From Pseudomaricurvus sp033283335 (GTDB taxonomy: Bacteria; Pseudomonadota; Gammaproteobacteria; Pseudomonadales; Cellvibrionaceae): DNA of 64,000 nucleotides. Both the position numbers and the translations under genes were made by a program. The DNA is taken from assembly GCA_033283335.1 (NCBI GenBank), contig JAWMQP010000008.1, positions 1 through 64,000 on the forward strand, in the 5' to 3' direction. Shown piece by piece: positions 34,857 to 43,646 of this stretch (position 1 is the stretch's first letter; each line of letters begins with the position of its first letter). The notes under the pieces are model-generated. The model saw only the letters and a list, made by a program, of their open reading frames with translations, was not told the origin of the DNA and did not search any database.

Positions 34857-36779
34857 TTACTGCGACTTGCGCACACGCAAATACCACTCGGAGAGCAACC
34901 GCACCTGTTTCTCGGTATAACCGCGCTCTACCATGCGAGCCACGAAGTCCTGGTGTTTCTTCTTGTCGTCGGCCGACGCCTTGGCGTTGAAAGAGATAAC
35001 CGGCAACAGGTCCTCGGTGTTGGAAAACATTTTTTTCTCAATCACCGTGCGCAGCTTTTCATAGCTGCTCCAGACCGGGTTTTTGCCGTTGTTGTTGGCG
35101 CGGGCCCGCAAGACAAAATTGACGATTTCGTTGCGGAAATCCTTCGGATTGCTGATGCCCGCCGGTTTCTCGATTTTCTCCAGCTCTTCGTTGAGGGCGG
35201 CGCGATTGAGAATCTCGCCGGTTTCCGGATCGCGGAACTCCTGATCCTGTATCCAGAAATCGGCGTAGGTGACATAGCGATCGAAAATATTCTGGCCGTA
35301 TTCGGCGTAGGACTCCAGGTAAGCCGTTTGAATTTCCTTGCCGATAAACTCCACGTAGCGCGGTGCCAGGTATTCTTTGATAAAGGTCAGGTAGCGCTCG
35401 CGAATTTCCGGTTGATATTGCTCCTGCTCGATTTGTTGTTCGAGTACATAAAGCAGGTGTACCGGGTTGGCAGCAATTTCGGTGGGATCAAAGTTGAACA
35501 CCTTGGAGAGAATTTTAAAGGCAAAACGGGTTGATAGCCCAGACATGCCTTCATCCACACCGGCGGAGTCCTTGTACTCCTGCATCGACTTGGCTTTGGG
35601 GTCGGTGTCTTTTAAATTGTCGCCATCGTAAATGCGCATTTTGGAATAGAGGTTGGAGTTCTCCGGTTCCTTAATGCGGGAAAGAATGGAAAACTGCGCC
35701 ATCATTTTCAGTGTGTCGGGAGCGCAGGGGGCCTCGTTCAGCGAACTGTTTTCCAGCAGTTTGTTGTAGATGCGAATCTCTTCAGAGACGCGCAGGCAGT
35801 AGGGTACCTTGACGATATAGACCCGATCAATAAACGCTTCGTTGTTCTTGTTGTTTTTAAACGTCTGCCACTCGGACTCATTGGAGTGGGCAAGGATAAT
35901 GCCGTCGAAGGGGATGGCGCCAAGTCCCTCGGTACTGTTGTAGTTGCCTTCCTGGGTCGCAGTTAACAGGGGATGCAGCACCTTGATGGGGGCCTTGAAC
36001 ATCTCCACAAATTCCATCAGGCCCTGGTTGGATCGACACAGGCCGCCGGAAAAGCTGTAAGCGTCCGGGTCGTTCTGCGGAAAGTCTTCCAGTTTGCGAA
36101 TGTCCACTTTGCCGACCAGGGAGGAGATGTCCTGGTTGTTTTCATCGCCGGGTTCCGTTTTCGAGATGGCTACCTGATCCAGTATTGAGGGATAGATCTT
36201 CACGACTCTGAACTGGCTGATGTCGCCATTGAATTCATGCAGGCGTTTTACCGCCCAGGGAGACATGATGGATTTAATGTAGCGGCGTGGTATGCCGTAA
36301 TCTTCTTCCAGAATTTGTCCGTCTTCGGCTTCGTCGAACAGGGACAGGGGAGATTCGAATACCGGTGAGCCCTTGATGCAGTAAATCGGCTGCTTCTCCA
36401 TCAGGGATTTAAGTTTTTCCGCCAGTGAGGATTTGCCGCCGCCAACCGGCCCCAGCAGGTAGAGGATTTGTTTTTTCTCTTCCAGTCCCTGGGCGGCGTG
36501 TTTGAAGAAAGAGACGATCTGTTCGATGCACTCTTCCATGCCGTAAAAGTCACCAAAGGCTTTATAGCGTTTGATCACTTTGTTGGAAAAGATGCGGCTC
36601 ATGCGCGGGTCAGAGGAGGTGTCAATGACCTCCGGCTCACCAATGGCCATAAGCATCCTTTCCGCCGCAGACGCGTAGACGCCAGGGTCGGATTTACACA
36701 GCTCCAAATACTCCTGAATGCTCAGCTCCTCTTGTTGAGTTGCTTCATAGCGTTCACGGTAATGGTTAAAAATGCTCAT
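34857..36779 (-). CDS. yeaG: PrkA-family serine protein kinase YeaG
   Basis: The 640-residue protein matches E. coli YeaG. The AAA-like module has the Walker A GPVGGGKS (110-117) and a later helical PrkA kinase domain. AAGGAG lies 8 bases before the ATG. It heads the minus-strand operon yeaG-yeaH-spoVR, a conserved stress set. The 398-bp upstream region probably carries its promoter. Confidence 0.95.
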   Translation of the reverse strand: MSIFNHYRERYEATQQEELSIQEYLELCKSDPGVYASAAERMLMAIGEPEVIDTSSDPRMSRIFSNKVIKRYKAFGDFYGMEECIEQIVSFFKHAAQGLEEKKQILYLLGPVGGGKSSLAEKLKSLMEKQPIYCIKGSPVFESPLSLFDEAEDGQILEEDYGIPRRYIKSIMSPWAVKRLHEFNGDISQFRVVKIYPSILDQVAISKTEPGDENNQDISSLVGKVDIRKLEDFPQNDPDAYSFSGGLCRSNQGLMEFVEMFKAPIKVLHPLLTATQEGNYNSTEGLGAIPFDGIILAHSNESEWQTFKNNKNNEAFIDRVYIVKVPYCLRVSEEIRIYNKLLENSSLNEAPCAPDTLKMMAQFSILSRIKEPENSNLYSKMRIYDGDNLKDTDPKAKSMQEYKDSAGVDEGMSGLSTRFAFKILSKVFNFDPTEIAANPVHLLYVLEQQIEQEQYQPEIRERYLTFIKEYLAPRYVEFIGKEIQTAYLESYAEYGQNIFDRYVTYADFWIQDQEFRDPETGEILNRAALNEELEKIEKPAGISNPKDFRNEIVNFVLRARANNNGKNPVWSSYEKLRTVIEKKMFSNTEDLLPVISFNAKASADDKKKHQDFVARMVERGYTEKQVRLLSEWYLRVRKSQ

Positions 36780-37177
36780 GGCTTATCTCCTTCAGCGGAG
36801 GCCTGTAACGGGCAAACTTATACCCCGACATTGAACTCGATGTGACCGGTAGGGTGCTCGTCATGGCATCGAGCTATCAGTGCCTCAAGGTTTAGACCTT
36901 GGGAGTGTAAGAAGAATCCCCCGATATAGACCAAGCGTATATAACGTTATACCTCAATGTGTAAAAACTGTTATTCCTATCATGTAGCATAGCTGGAAAA
37001 ATTCAAAGTACTGAATAGAAGTTAAATTTTTTTCTACCTATTTGCACGCGTTTTTTTAGGGCTAGCAGCCCGTTAATGAGCTCGCCTATTCTTATGAGGC
37101 AGGGCTGTGTGTCCTAATGGGCAGGGCTGTGTGATAATCGTGCACAATGTTGAATCATATTAACTTTTGAGGTCCCT
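36780..37177. other. 398-bp intergenic region between yeaG and galE
   Basis: No gene. The stretch from about 36,930 to 37,070 is AT-rich. It contains a perfect 12-bp palindrome TATAACGTTATA (36940-36951), a hairpin CAAGGT/ACCTTG (36886-36901) and, near galE, a pair of direct repeats (next entry). The palindrome is a candidate operator for the stress operon, but no promoter can be assigned with confidence. Confidence 0.5.
37098..37133 (+). repeat. two 14-bp direct repeats upstream of galE
   Basis: GGCAGGGCTGTGTG occurs at 37098-37111 and 37120-37133, a 22-bp period. The second copy abuts an extended -10-like sequence TGTGATAAT (37130-37138), 40 bases before the galE start, so the repeats are placed like an activator site. 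Confidence 0.55.
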
Positions 37178-38212
37178 GTGACAGAGCAAGCGACGAAAGT
37201 ATTAGTAACCGGTGGGGCCGGTTATATTGGCAGTCATACCTGTGTGGAACTGGTGGCTGCCGGGTATGAACCGGTGATTGTGGATAACTTTTGCAATAGC
37301 AAGCCGCAGGTCATGCAACGACTGCAACAGATTCTTGGCCAGCGGCTGACCCTGGTGGAGGCCGATATCAATGATCGGGTCGCCCTGAGGCAGGTGTTTG
37401 CCGAACATCAGGTGGCGGCAGTGTTGCATTTTGCCGGCTTAAAGGCGGTGGGCGAGTCCTGTGAAATCCCCTTGCGCTACTACCACAACAATGTCTCCGG
37501 CACCCTGGCTCTGTGTGAAGTCATGGCCGAGGCGGGGGTGTTCAATCTGATCTTCAGTTCTTCGGCCACCGTCTATGGCGACCCGGACAGCGTTCCAATC
37601 GATGAGGGTTTCCCCACCTCGGCCACCAACCCCTATGGCCGCAGCAAACTGATGGTGGAGGAGATCATGCGCGATGTCTGTCGTGCACCGAACAGTCCGT
37701 GGCGGGTCAGTCTGTTGCGCTATTTCAACCCGGTAGGCGCCCATGAAAGCGGTTTGATTGGTGAAGATCCGCAAGGTATCCCGAACAACCTGCTGCCGTA
37801 TGTGGCTCAGGTGGCCGTGGGGAAACTGTCTCAATTAAGCGTTTTCGGTGATGATTATCCCACCAGTGATGGTACCGGTGTACGCGACTATATCCATGTG
37901 GTCGACTTGGCTAAGGGGCATGTCAAAGCGTTGGACTTTCTATTGGCGGCAGCGGCTGGCTGCTATACCCACAACCTCGGAACCGGTCGCGGCTACAGTG
38001 TACTGGAGATCATCAAGGCCTTTGAGCAGGCTTCTGACAAGCCTGTGCCTTACTGCATCCAACCGCGCCGGGCCGGAGATGTGGCTGAATGTTATGCCAA
38101 TCCTGACAAGGCCCAAAGCCAACTTGGCTGGACAGCGCAATACGGGGTAGAGCGTATGATGCAGGATACCTGGCGTTGGCAGTCCACCAACCCCAACGGC
38201 TACAGTGACTAG
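37178..38212 (+). CDS. galE: UDP-glucose 4-epimerase
   Basis: GalE interconverts UDP-galactose and UDP-glucose and supplies sugars for LPS and exopolysaccharide. The 344-residue SDR enzyme has the NAD loop GGAGYIGSHT (12-21), the catalytic S129/Y153/K157 set (FSSSATVYG and NPYGRSK) and the C-terminal NPDKAQSQLGW motif. The start is GTG with GAGG 5 bases upstream. No other gal or wb genes are adjacent. Confidence 0.95.
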   Translation: MTEQATKVLVTGGAGYIGSHTCVELVAAGYEPVIVDNFCNSKPQVMQRLQQILGQRLTLVEADINDRVALRQVFAEHQVAAVLHFAGLKAVGESCEIPLRYYHNNVSGTLALCEVMAEAGVFNLIFSSSATVYGDPDSVPIDEGFPTSATNPYGRSKLMVEEIMRDVCRAPNSPWRVSLLRYFNPVGAHESGLIGEDPQGIPNNLLPYVAQVAVGKLSQLSVFGDDYPTSDGTGVRDYIHVVDLAKGHVKALDFLLAAAAGCYTHNLGTGRGYSVLEIIKAFEQASDKPVPYCIQPRRAGDVAECYANPDKAQSQLGWTAQYGVERMMQDTWRWQSTNPNGYSD

Positions 38213-38347
38213 TTCAGCAACCATCAGTGATGGTCTGCAGGCGCTTGTTGCCGGCCTGATGTCGGTACACGCGTCTGCTCAATACCCGAATATCGTGCCA
38301 GAGTCCCCGCCCGCTGGGGTTCGTAGATGGGAAAACGGTTCGGTAGA

Positions 38348-39418
38348 CTAAGCGATGGGCTGTAAGCTAGTGCTCTCAAACCGATTCAGCAGTCGGTCCA
38401 TCAGAAACACCACGCACAGGGTTGCCAGCACCGCGATGGCCAGGGAAGTGAAGCGATAGAGTGCACTCATGACAATATCCTGGGTGGGCGTGAGGTATTG
38501 GGAAAACAGCACGGCGAGGCTGGACATGGCACTGAACCCTCCGGCGGACTGGCCGCCCTCAAGCATGTGATAGCGGGCAAATAGCAGCATGCCCAGCCAC
38601 AGGGCAAAGGTGACCAGCGGCAGGTGACTGGCGTGATTTAACAGCAGTAATTGCACCAGCAACGCAAAACTGCAACCCACCAGGGTACCCAGTGAGCGAT
38701 TCCATCCAGCCGGCCCCGCCCCTTTCCAGTTCAGGGGAAACAGAATCAAAATGGTGGCCAGCTGGGCTGACAGTGAATCGCGCAGGTCCAGAACCTGGAA
38801 GGCAACGAAGGACAAGGTGGCCACTGTGGCAGCCAACAGGGACTCGTGACGCTGATTGCTGAGGGGCTTGCGTACTGTAGGGCGGGCAGGGCGGGGCTCG
38901 AGATCTGGAAACAACAGGTGCATGCTGACGGCGATCAGCACCGACAGGCCGCCGGCAATGATGTTGGTCACCAGCATATCGCCGATGTGGATTGCGTCGC
39001 TGGCGCTTGAGCTGTAGCTGGCGAAGTGCAGCGTAATTGATAAGTTGACCGCCGACATGGCCCCAAACAGAAACAGGGGGCCGCGGGACATGAGTCGAAA
39101 CAGCAGCGTGAACAGGACGAACACCAGCAATGTGATGGCCACCGGGTTGTTGCCAAACAGACCGTAGATTACCCCCACCGCGAACGTTACCAGCAGGATG
39201 TTGCCACAGAATTGCAGCACAATATTGCGGTTGAGGTTGGGTACCAATGCCAGCAGCAGTACTGGGGTCATGGTGAAGAATACCCCGTTGTCCCAACCCA
39301 TCCACTTGCTGATGAAAAACCCCAGGCCGCTGCCAAACGCTATGCGCAGGCACTGGCGCAAGTCATTGCGGTTGAGTTGACGCTTTTTGATGGCCAGCAG
39401 GGTGCGAAAACGACTCAT
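38348..39418 (-). CDS. FUSC/DUF2955 family membrane protein
   Basis: The 356-residue protein has ten or so hydrophobic segments in two sets (about 40-160 and 200-345) separated by a basic loop, the layout of the FUSC family that includes the AaeB aromatic-acid efflux pump. The preceding HlyD-type gene would supply the periplasmic adaptor. It is the last gene of a MarR-HlyD-FUSC operon, 15 bases after the adaptor. Substrate unknown. A start four codons upstream is possible. Confidence 0.75.
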   Translation of the reverse strand: MSRFRTLLAIKKRQLNRNDLRQCLRIAFGSGLGFFISKWMGWDNGVFFTMTPVLLLALVPNLNRNIVLQFCGNILLVTFAVGVIYGLFGNNPVAITLLVFVLFTLLFRLMSRGPLFLFGAMSAVNLSITLHFASYSSSASDAIHIGDMLVTNIIAGGLSVLIAVSMHLLFPDLEPRPARPTVRKPLSNQRHESLLAATVATLSFVAFQVLDLRDSLSAQLATILILFPLNWKGAGPAGWNRSLGTLVGCSFALLVQLLLLNHASHLPLVTFALWLGMLLFARYHMLEGGQSAGGFSAMSSLAVLFSQYLTPTQDIVMSALYRFTSLAIAVLATLCVVFLMDRLLNRFESTSLQPIA

Positions 39419-39433
39419 AAACGCCCGCACACA

Positions 39434-40510
39434 TCAGTAGATAAAGTGAATCAGGCTCAACAGCCAGATCTGCAGCCGGCCTAACCAACTGCCGGGTCCC
39501 TGGCTGTGGATAAGTTGCACCGTTGCACGGGCGCCGGAGGGCAGGCGTGCCAGCTGCTCGGCCGACTGCGGATCTGTGGTGTCCAGGGCGAGATGCAGGC
39601 GCTGCCGCTGGGCATCCCGCACCCAGCGATCACCAGTTTCCGGTGATGCCAGCCGGCCATCAGGGCTGAACTGGCCTTCGGCGGTGCCGGCGTCAAGGCC
39701 GGCAATGCGGGCGCTGTATGTGCGCCCGGGCAGGGCATCAAAGCTGATCAGGGCACGGCTGTCGGAACCGAGACGCGACAGGGACTTTTCCCGAAAATCG
39801 GCGATTACATCATTTTGTCGTCCTACCAGTGCCGCCAGAGGTATTGACGCCTTGGCGTATACGCCGTTTTGCACTTGCAGGTTGGTAATCACGCCGTCGT
39901 GCTCGGCCAGAACCCGGGTATAGCTTAGATTCAGGCGGGCTTGCTGCAAGTGATTGCGGGCCTGGCGCAGGGCCAGGTTGTCATCGCCCAGCTGGCCTCG
40001 TTGTTCGGCCAGTTGCTGCTGTTGGGCCCGGGCCGCTGAGGCCTGCGCGCGCGCCGCCTGCAGGCGAGCGTCGGTATCCTCAAATGCCTGGCGGGAAACG
40101 GCTGAGGTTTGCAGCAGGGCGGCCAGCCGTTGCCGATCGCGCTCGAGTTGTTGGGCCTGTATTTCGCTGGCCTCGGTCTCGGCGCTGGCGGCCTGAAGGG
40201 CGGCATCCAGCTGGCGGTTGCTCTGTTCGACGTTCTGCAAGGCCAGCTCGGCGGCCTCTACCGCCAATTGATAGGGTTCCGCATCCAGTTCAAACAGCAC
40301 ATCCCCGGCTTGCACCGGTTGGTTATTGCGCACGTGTACGGCCGTAACCGGACCGCTGACACGAGGAGCGATTTCCACCACCGGCAGGACCAGACGGGCG
40401 TGAGGTGTGACCGGCAGCATCAGGTCGGCAAAAAGGAAGTAGACGAACAGGATCGCGAAGCTGGTCAGGGACAGCTTGACCCAGCGGGCAAAACTCTGGT
40501 CGGGTGTCAT
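39434..40510 (-). CDS. HlyD/EmrA-type membrane-fusion protein
   Basis: A 358-residue adaptor with an N-terminal membrane anchor (about 14-35), the biotinyl-lipoyl half-motif VRNNQPVQAGDVLFELD (about 61-77), a long alanine/glutamine-rich coiled coil (about 80-195) and a C-terminal beta barrel. Such proteins link inner-membrane pumps to the outer membrane. Its ATG overlaps the marR stop (ATGA), showing translational coupling, and the FUSC gene follows closely. Confidence 0.88.
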   Translation of the reverse strand: MTPDQSFARWVKLSLTSFAILFVYFLFADLMLPVTPHARLVLPVVEIAPRVSGPVTAVHVRNNQPVQAGDVLFELDAEPYQLAVEAAELALQNVEQSNRQLDAALQAASAETEASEIQAQQLERDRQRLAALLQTSAVSRQAFEDTDARLQAARAQASAARAQQQQLAEQRGQLGDDNLALRQARNHLQQARLNLSYTRVLAEHDGVITNLQVQNGVYAKASIPLAALVGRQNDVIADFREKSLSRLGSDSRALISFDALPGRTYSARIAGLDAGTAEGQFSPDGRLASPETGDRWVRDAQRQRLHLALDTTDPQSAEQLARLPSGARATVQLIHSQGPGSWLGRLQIWLLSLIHFIY

Positions 40511-41058
40511 TCCAGCTCCAGATCCTGGTTATGACGATTATCGGGGTGGCGCAGCAAGCGGGCATTCTGCTCGATGTTGTCCACAACCCGGGCAAAGACT
40601 TTTAGCTCGGCTTCTGAAACGCCGGCCATAACCGTGTCGAAAATGGCATCAATCCGGTTCTGCAGGTGCTGGGTAATTTGGCGGCCTTCCTCGGTCAGCC
40701 ACAGTTCATGGCTGCGCTTGTCGGTGCTCGATTGGCGTCGCTCGACCAGCCCCTGCTTTTCCAGTTTATTGAGGGTGCGGGTCAGGGACGGCATTTCGAT
40801 ACGCAGGGCCGTTGCCACCTGCTGTTGCGAAGTGCCTTCGCCAACTTTGACCAGGGTAACCATCACCTGCCAGCGGCTTTCACTGATGTTCAGCTGTTGT
40901 GCAATATCATTTATGGCGTCGCGCCAGACGCGGTGTGCTCGCCCCATGGCGGCACCCAGTGAGGGGGCCAGTAACAGTTGCAGATTGGTTTCCGGTGCCG
41001 TGGCGATGGGGGCTAGAGAATCGGGCTCAGTTGTCGAAGGTGAAAAATCTAGACTCAA
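40507..41058 (-). CDS. MarR-family transcriptional repressor
   Basis: A 183-residue protein with a winged-helix MarR domain (ISESRWQVMVTLVKVGEGTSQQQVATAL, shown in part, then the wing RRQSSTDKRSHELWLTEEG). The start TTG is preceded by GGAG with 6-base spacing; longer starts would read through the operator. It heads an efflux operon and is expected to repress it by binding the two palindromes just upstream, with release on binding an aromatic or hydrophobic compound. Confidence 0.88.
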   Translation of the reverse strand: MSLDFSPSTTEPDSLAPIATAPETNLQLLLAPSLGAAMGRAHRVWRDAINDIAQQLNISESRWQVMVTLVKVGEGTSQQQVATALRIEMPSLTRTLNKLEKQGLVERRQSSTDKRSHELWLTEEGRQITQHLQNRIDAIFDTVMAGVSEAELKVFARVVDNIEQNARLLRHPDNRHNQDLELE

Positions 41059-41083
41059 GGGGTACTCCAGATAAAGCAATAAG

Positions 41084-41132
41084 GTTAGCGTGCTAACTAT
41101 TGTATGGGTTAAGCAATTAATTAGCAAGCTAA
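41084..41132 (-). promoter_or_regulatory. marR operon promoter with two palindromic operators
   Basis: Read on the minus strand, TTGCTA (41127-41122) and TACAAT (41104-41099) are spaced by 17 bases. GTTAGCGTGCTAAC (41084-41097) is a perfect inverted repeat over the start region, and TTAGCAAGCTAA (41121-41132) is a second one that covers the -35 box. Both share the TTAGC/GCTAA half-site, with centres 36 bp apart. Confidence 0.8.
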
Positions 41133-41208
41133 CTAACTGACTAATATGGCTGAATGCCAGGTGATCGAAATTTGTTCAATGAGTGCTGGGGTTTGGCTGT
41201 TGTTCCGG

Positions 41209-41214
41209 TATAAT
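41209..41214 (+). promoter_or_regulatory. candidate -10 element for rimO
   Basis: A perfect TATAAT lies 38 bases before the rimO start. No good -35 is seen at the right distance, so it may depend on an activator or be weak. Confidence 0.4.
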
Positions 41215-41252
41215 CCGCGTCCTTTAAAATCCGCGTTACGATTGAGATTGCC

Positions 41253-42698
41253 ATGACCGTCAAAAGCTTTGATCCCCAACAGACCACCACGCTGGACGCT
41301 CCCGCCAAAGCCCTGCAAGAGGGCGTTTCGGCCAGGGAGGGGCAGGTTGTGGACGGCTTGTCCCTGAGCGGTGCGGGCAAGGGGTCACGGGTGGGATTTG
41401 TGAGTCTGGGCTGTCCCAAGGCGCTGGTGGACTCCGAGCGTATCCTCACCAAGCTGCGACTCGATGGTTACGAGGTGGTGCCCAGCTACGAAGACGCCGA
41501 TGTGGTGGTGGTCAATACCTGCGGCTTTATTGACAGCGCCAAGCAGGAATCCATGGACGCCATTGGCGAGGCCATGCGTGAAAATGGCAAGGTGATTGTC
41601 ACCGGTTGTATGGGTAAGGGCAGCGACGCCGAAGCCATCAAGGCAGCCAATCCTGACGTATTGAGCGTCAGTGGTCCCGCGGATTACGACCAGGTGATGG
41701 ATGCCATTCACAAGGTGATTCCGCCATCCCCGGAACAGCACAACCCATTGGTCGATCTGGTGCCGCCGCAGGGGGTCAAACTGACGCCAACTCACTACGC
41801 CTATGTAAAAATTTCCGAGGGCTGCAACCACAGCTGCAGCTTCTGCATTATTCCGGCCATGCGTGGCGATCTGGTGAGTCGGCCACTGACCGATGTCATT
41901 CAGGAAGCCAAGCAGCTGGTGGCCAATGGCACTCAGGAGCTGCTGGTGATCTCCCAGGATACCAGCGCTTATGGGGTGGACGTGAAGTTCAAGCTGGACC
42001 TGGCCGAAGGTCTGGAAACCCGCATGCAGGATTTGGCGGTGGCACTGGGTGAGCTGGGGGTGTGGGTGCGTCTGCACTACGTTTACCCTTACCCGCATGT
42101 GGATAAGTTGATACCGCTGATGGCCGAGGGCAAAATCCTGCCCTATCTGGACATCCCCTTCCAACACGCCAGCCCACGCATTTTGAAATTAATGAAACGC
42201 CCGGCCCACAGTGAAAAGGTGTTGCACCGCATCAAAGCCTGGCGCGACATCTGTCCCGACCTGGCCATTCGCTCTACCTTTATTGTGGGTTTCCCCGGCG
42301 AGACAGAGGAGGAGTTTCAGATGCTGCTGGATTTCCTCGAAGAGGCCCAGCTGGATCGCGTCGGCTGTTTTAAATACTCGCCGGTGGACGGAGCGACGGC
42401 CAACGAACTGCCCGATCACGTCCCCGAAGAGGTGCAGCAGGAGCGCTGGGAGCGCTTTATGCAAACCCAGCAGCGCATCAGTGCTAACCGCCTGCAACGC
42501 AAGATCGGTCGCACTCTGGAGGTGTTGATCGATGAGGTGGACGATGAAGGCGCCATTGGTCGTACCTACGCCGACGCGCCAGAGATTGATGGTGTGGTAT
42601 ACCTCAATGAAGAGTTTGACGTACAGGTGGGGGAAAAAGTGCTGGTCGAGATCGAGCACGCCGATGAATACGATTTGTGGGGCAGCGTGGTGCGCTGA
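41253..42698 (+). CDS. rimO: ribosomal protein S12 methylthiotransferase
   Basis: RimO adds a methylthio group to the conserved aspartate of S12. The 481-residue protein has the N-terminal UPF0004 domain (VSLGCPKALVDSE, NTCGFI and GCMGKG give its three cluster cysteines), the radical SAM motif CNHSCSFC (CX3CX2C) and a C-terminal TRAM domain (about 415-480). About 45 N-terminal residues precede the conserved region and look dispensable. The start ATG is the first in frame. Confidence 0.96.
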   Translation: MTVKSFDPQQTTTLDAPAKALQEGVSAREGQVVDGLSLSGAGKGSRVGFVSLGCPKALVDSERILTKLRLDGYEVVPSYEDADVVVVNTCGFIDSAKQESMDAIGEAMRENGKVIVTGCMGKGSDAEAIKAANPDVLSVSGPADYDQVMDAIHKVIPPSPEQHNPLVDLVPPQGVKLTPTHYAYVKISEGCNHSCSFCIIPAMRGDLVSRPLTDVIQEAKQLVANGTQELLVISQDTSAYGVDVKFKLDLAEGLETRMQDLAVALGELGVWVRLHYVYPYPHVDKLIPLMAEGKILPYLDIPFQHASPRILKLMKRPAHSEKVLHRIKAWRDICPDLAIRSTFIVGFPGETEEEFQMLLDFLEEAQLDRVGCFKYSPVDGATANELPDHVPEEVQQERWERFMQTQQRISANRLQRKIGRTLEVLIDEVDDEGAIGRTYADAPEIDGVVYLNEEFDVQVGEKVLVEIEHADEYDLWGSVVR

Positions 42699-42782
42699 GT
42701 CCTAACCGGCGGGGCATGAACTAACTGTGAGACATCATGACCGTTATGAGCATGATTGACAGCCTTGAGCCAATAGACAGCA

Positions 42783-43568
42783 ATGAGTCTAATAGACAGC
42801 CACTGCCATTTTGATCTGGCGGCGTTTGACGGACGCCGCGAAGCGCTGTTGGATGAGTGTCACCAGCAGGGGCTGGAGGCATTGATCGTGCCCGGTCTGG
42901 AGCCCCAGCAATGGTTGCGGCTGCAACAATTGCTGGGTTCACACCAAGCGTCCCCGTGTCGTCTCTACGCTGCGGCTGGTTTGCACCCCTGGTGGGTCAA
43001 AGATTGTCCGCTGACGCCGGCGCAGGTGCAGGCGTCGCTGGCGCAGCAACTGACAGCGGGTGAATGGGTGGCGCTGGGCGAGACCGGCCTGGACGGGAGT
43101 ATCGACTGTCCCATGGAGCGGCAGCAAGCCTACCTGTCGGTGCAGTTGACACTGGCCACAGACCTGAATAAGCCCTTGATCCTGCACGCCCACCAGGCCC
43201 ACAACCCATTATTGCAGTTGCTGAGCCGCTATCGTCCACCAGCGGGTGGAGTGATTCACGCCTTCAGTGGCAGCCCTGAAATTGCACAGCAATACTGGCG
43301 ACTGGGATTTTATCTGGGGGTTGGTGGTACTATAACCTATGGCCGTGCCCATAAGACTCGCCGCGCCCTGGCCACCATGTCACTGGACGCGCTGTTGTTG
43401 GAAACCGATGCGCCGGATATGCCGTTGAGCGGTTGCCAGGGGCAACCGAATTCACCCGTGCAGCTGCCCCTGGTGGCCCAGTGTCTGGCCGAATTGCAGG
43501 GGCTGCCTTTGGCCAGGGTACAGCAGCAGACTACTGCCAATACCCGCCAGTTGTTTGGGCTGGTGTAG
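42783..43568 (+). CDS. TatD-family metal-dependent hydrolase
   Basis: A 261-residue TIM-barrel deoxyribonuclease-like enzyme of the TatD/YjjV family. The metal site is visible as SHCHFD (6-11), the glutamate in LGETGLD (about 97-103), the histidine LHAHQAHN, HAFSG and the aspartate in ETDAPDMP. Sequence features favour the YjjV-type group, but the physiological substrate is not known. It starts 84 bases after rimO. Confidence 0.88.
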   Translation: MSLIDSHCHFDLAAFDGRREALLDECHQQGLEALIVPGLEPQQWLRLQQLLGSHQASPCRLYAAAGLHPWWVKDCPLTPAQVQASLAQQLTAGEWVALGETGLDGSIDCPMERQQAYLSVQLTLATDLNKPLILHAHQAHNPLLQLLSRYRPPAGGVIHAFSGSPEIAQQYWRLGFYLGVGGTITYGRAHKTRRALATMSLDALLLETDAPDMPLSGCQGQPNSPVQLPLVAQCLAELQGLPLARVQQQTTANTRQLFGLV

Positions 43569-43646
43569 CCGTCAGGGCTTGCAGCCTCTGGCAGCCACTA
43601 CCGTATTAGCTTATTCCTATTAACTACGACAACAGATTCGTGATCC

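Noticed and set aside
37061..37075. Terminator upstream of galE (GGGCTAGCAGCCC)
   Set aside because: The T run precedes rather than follows the stem, and the minus strand has an A run after it.
39505..39513. Additional DnaA boxes (39505 and 53568) as part of the element family
   Set aside because: Single TGTGGATAA sequences inside coding regions without a partner at 37 bp; such single hits are expected by chance.
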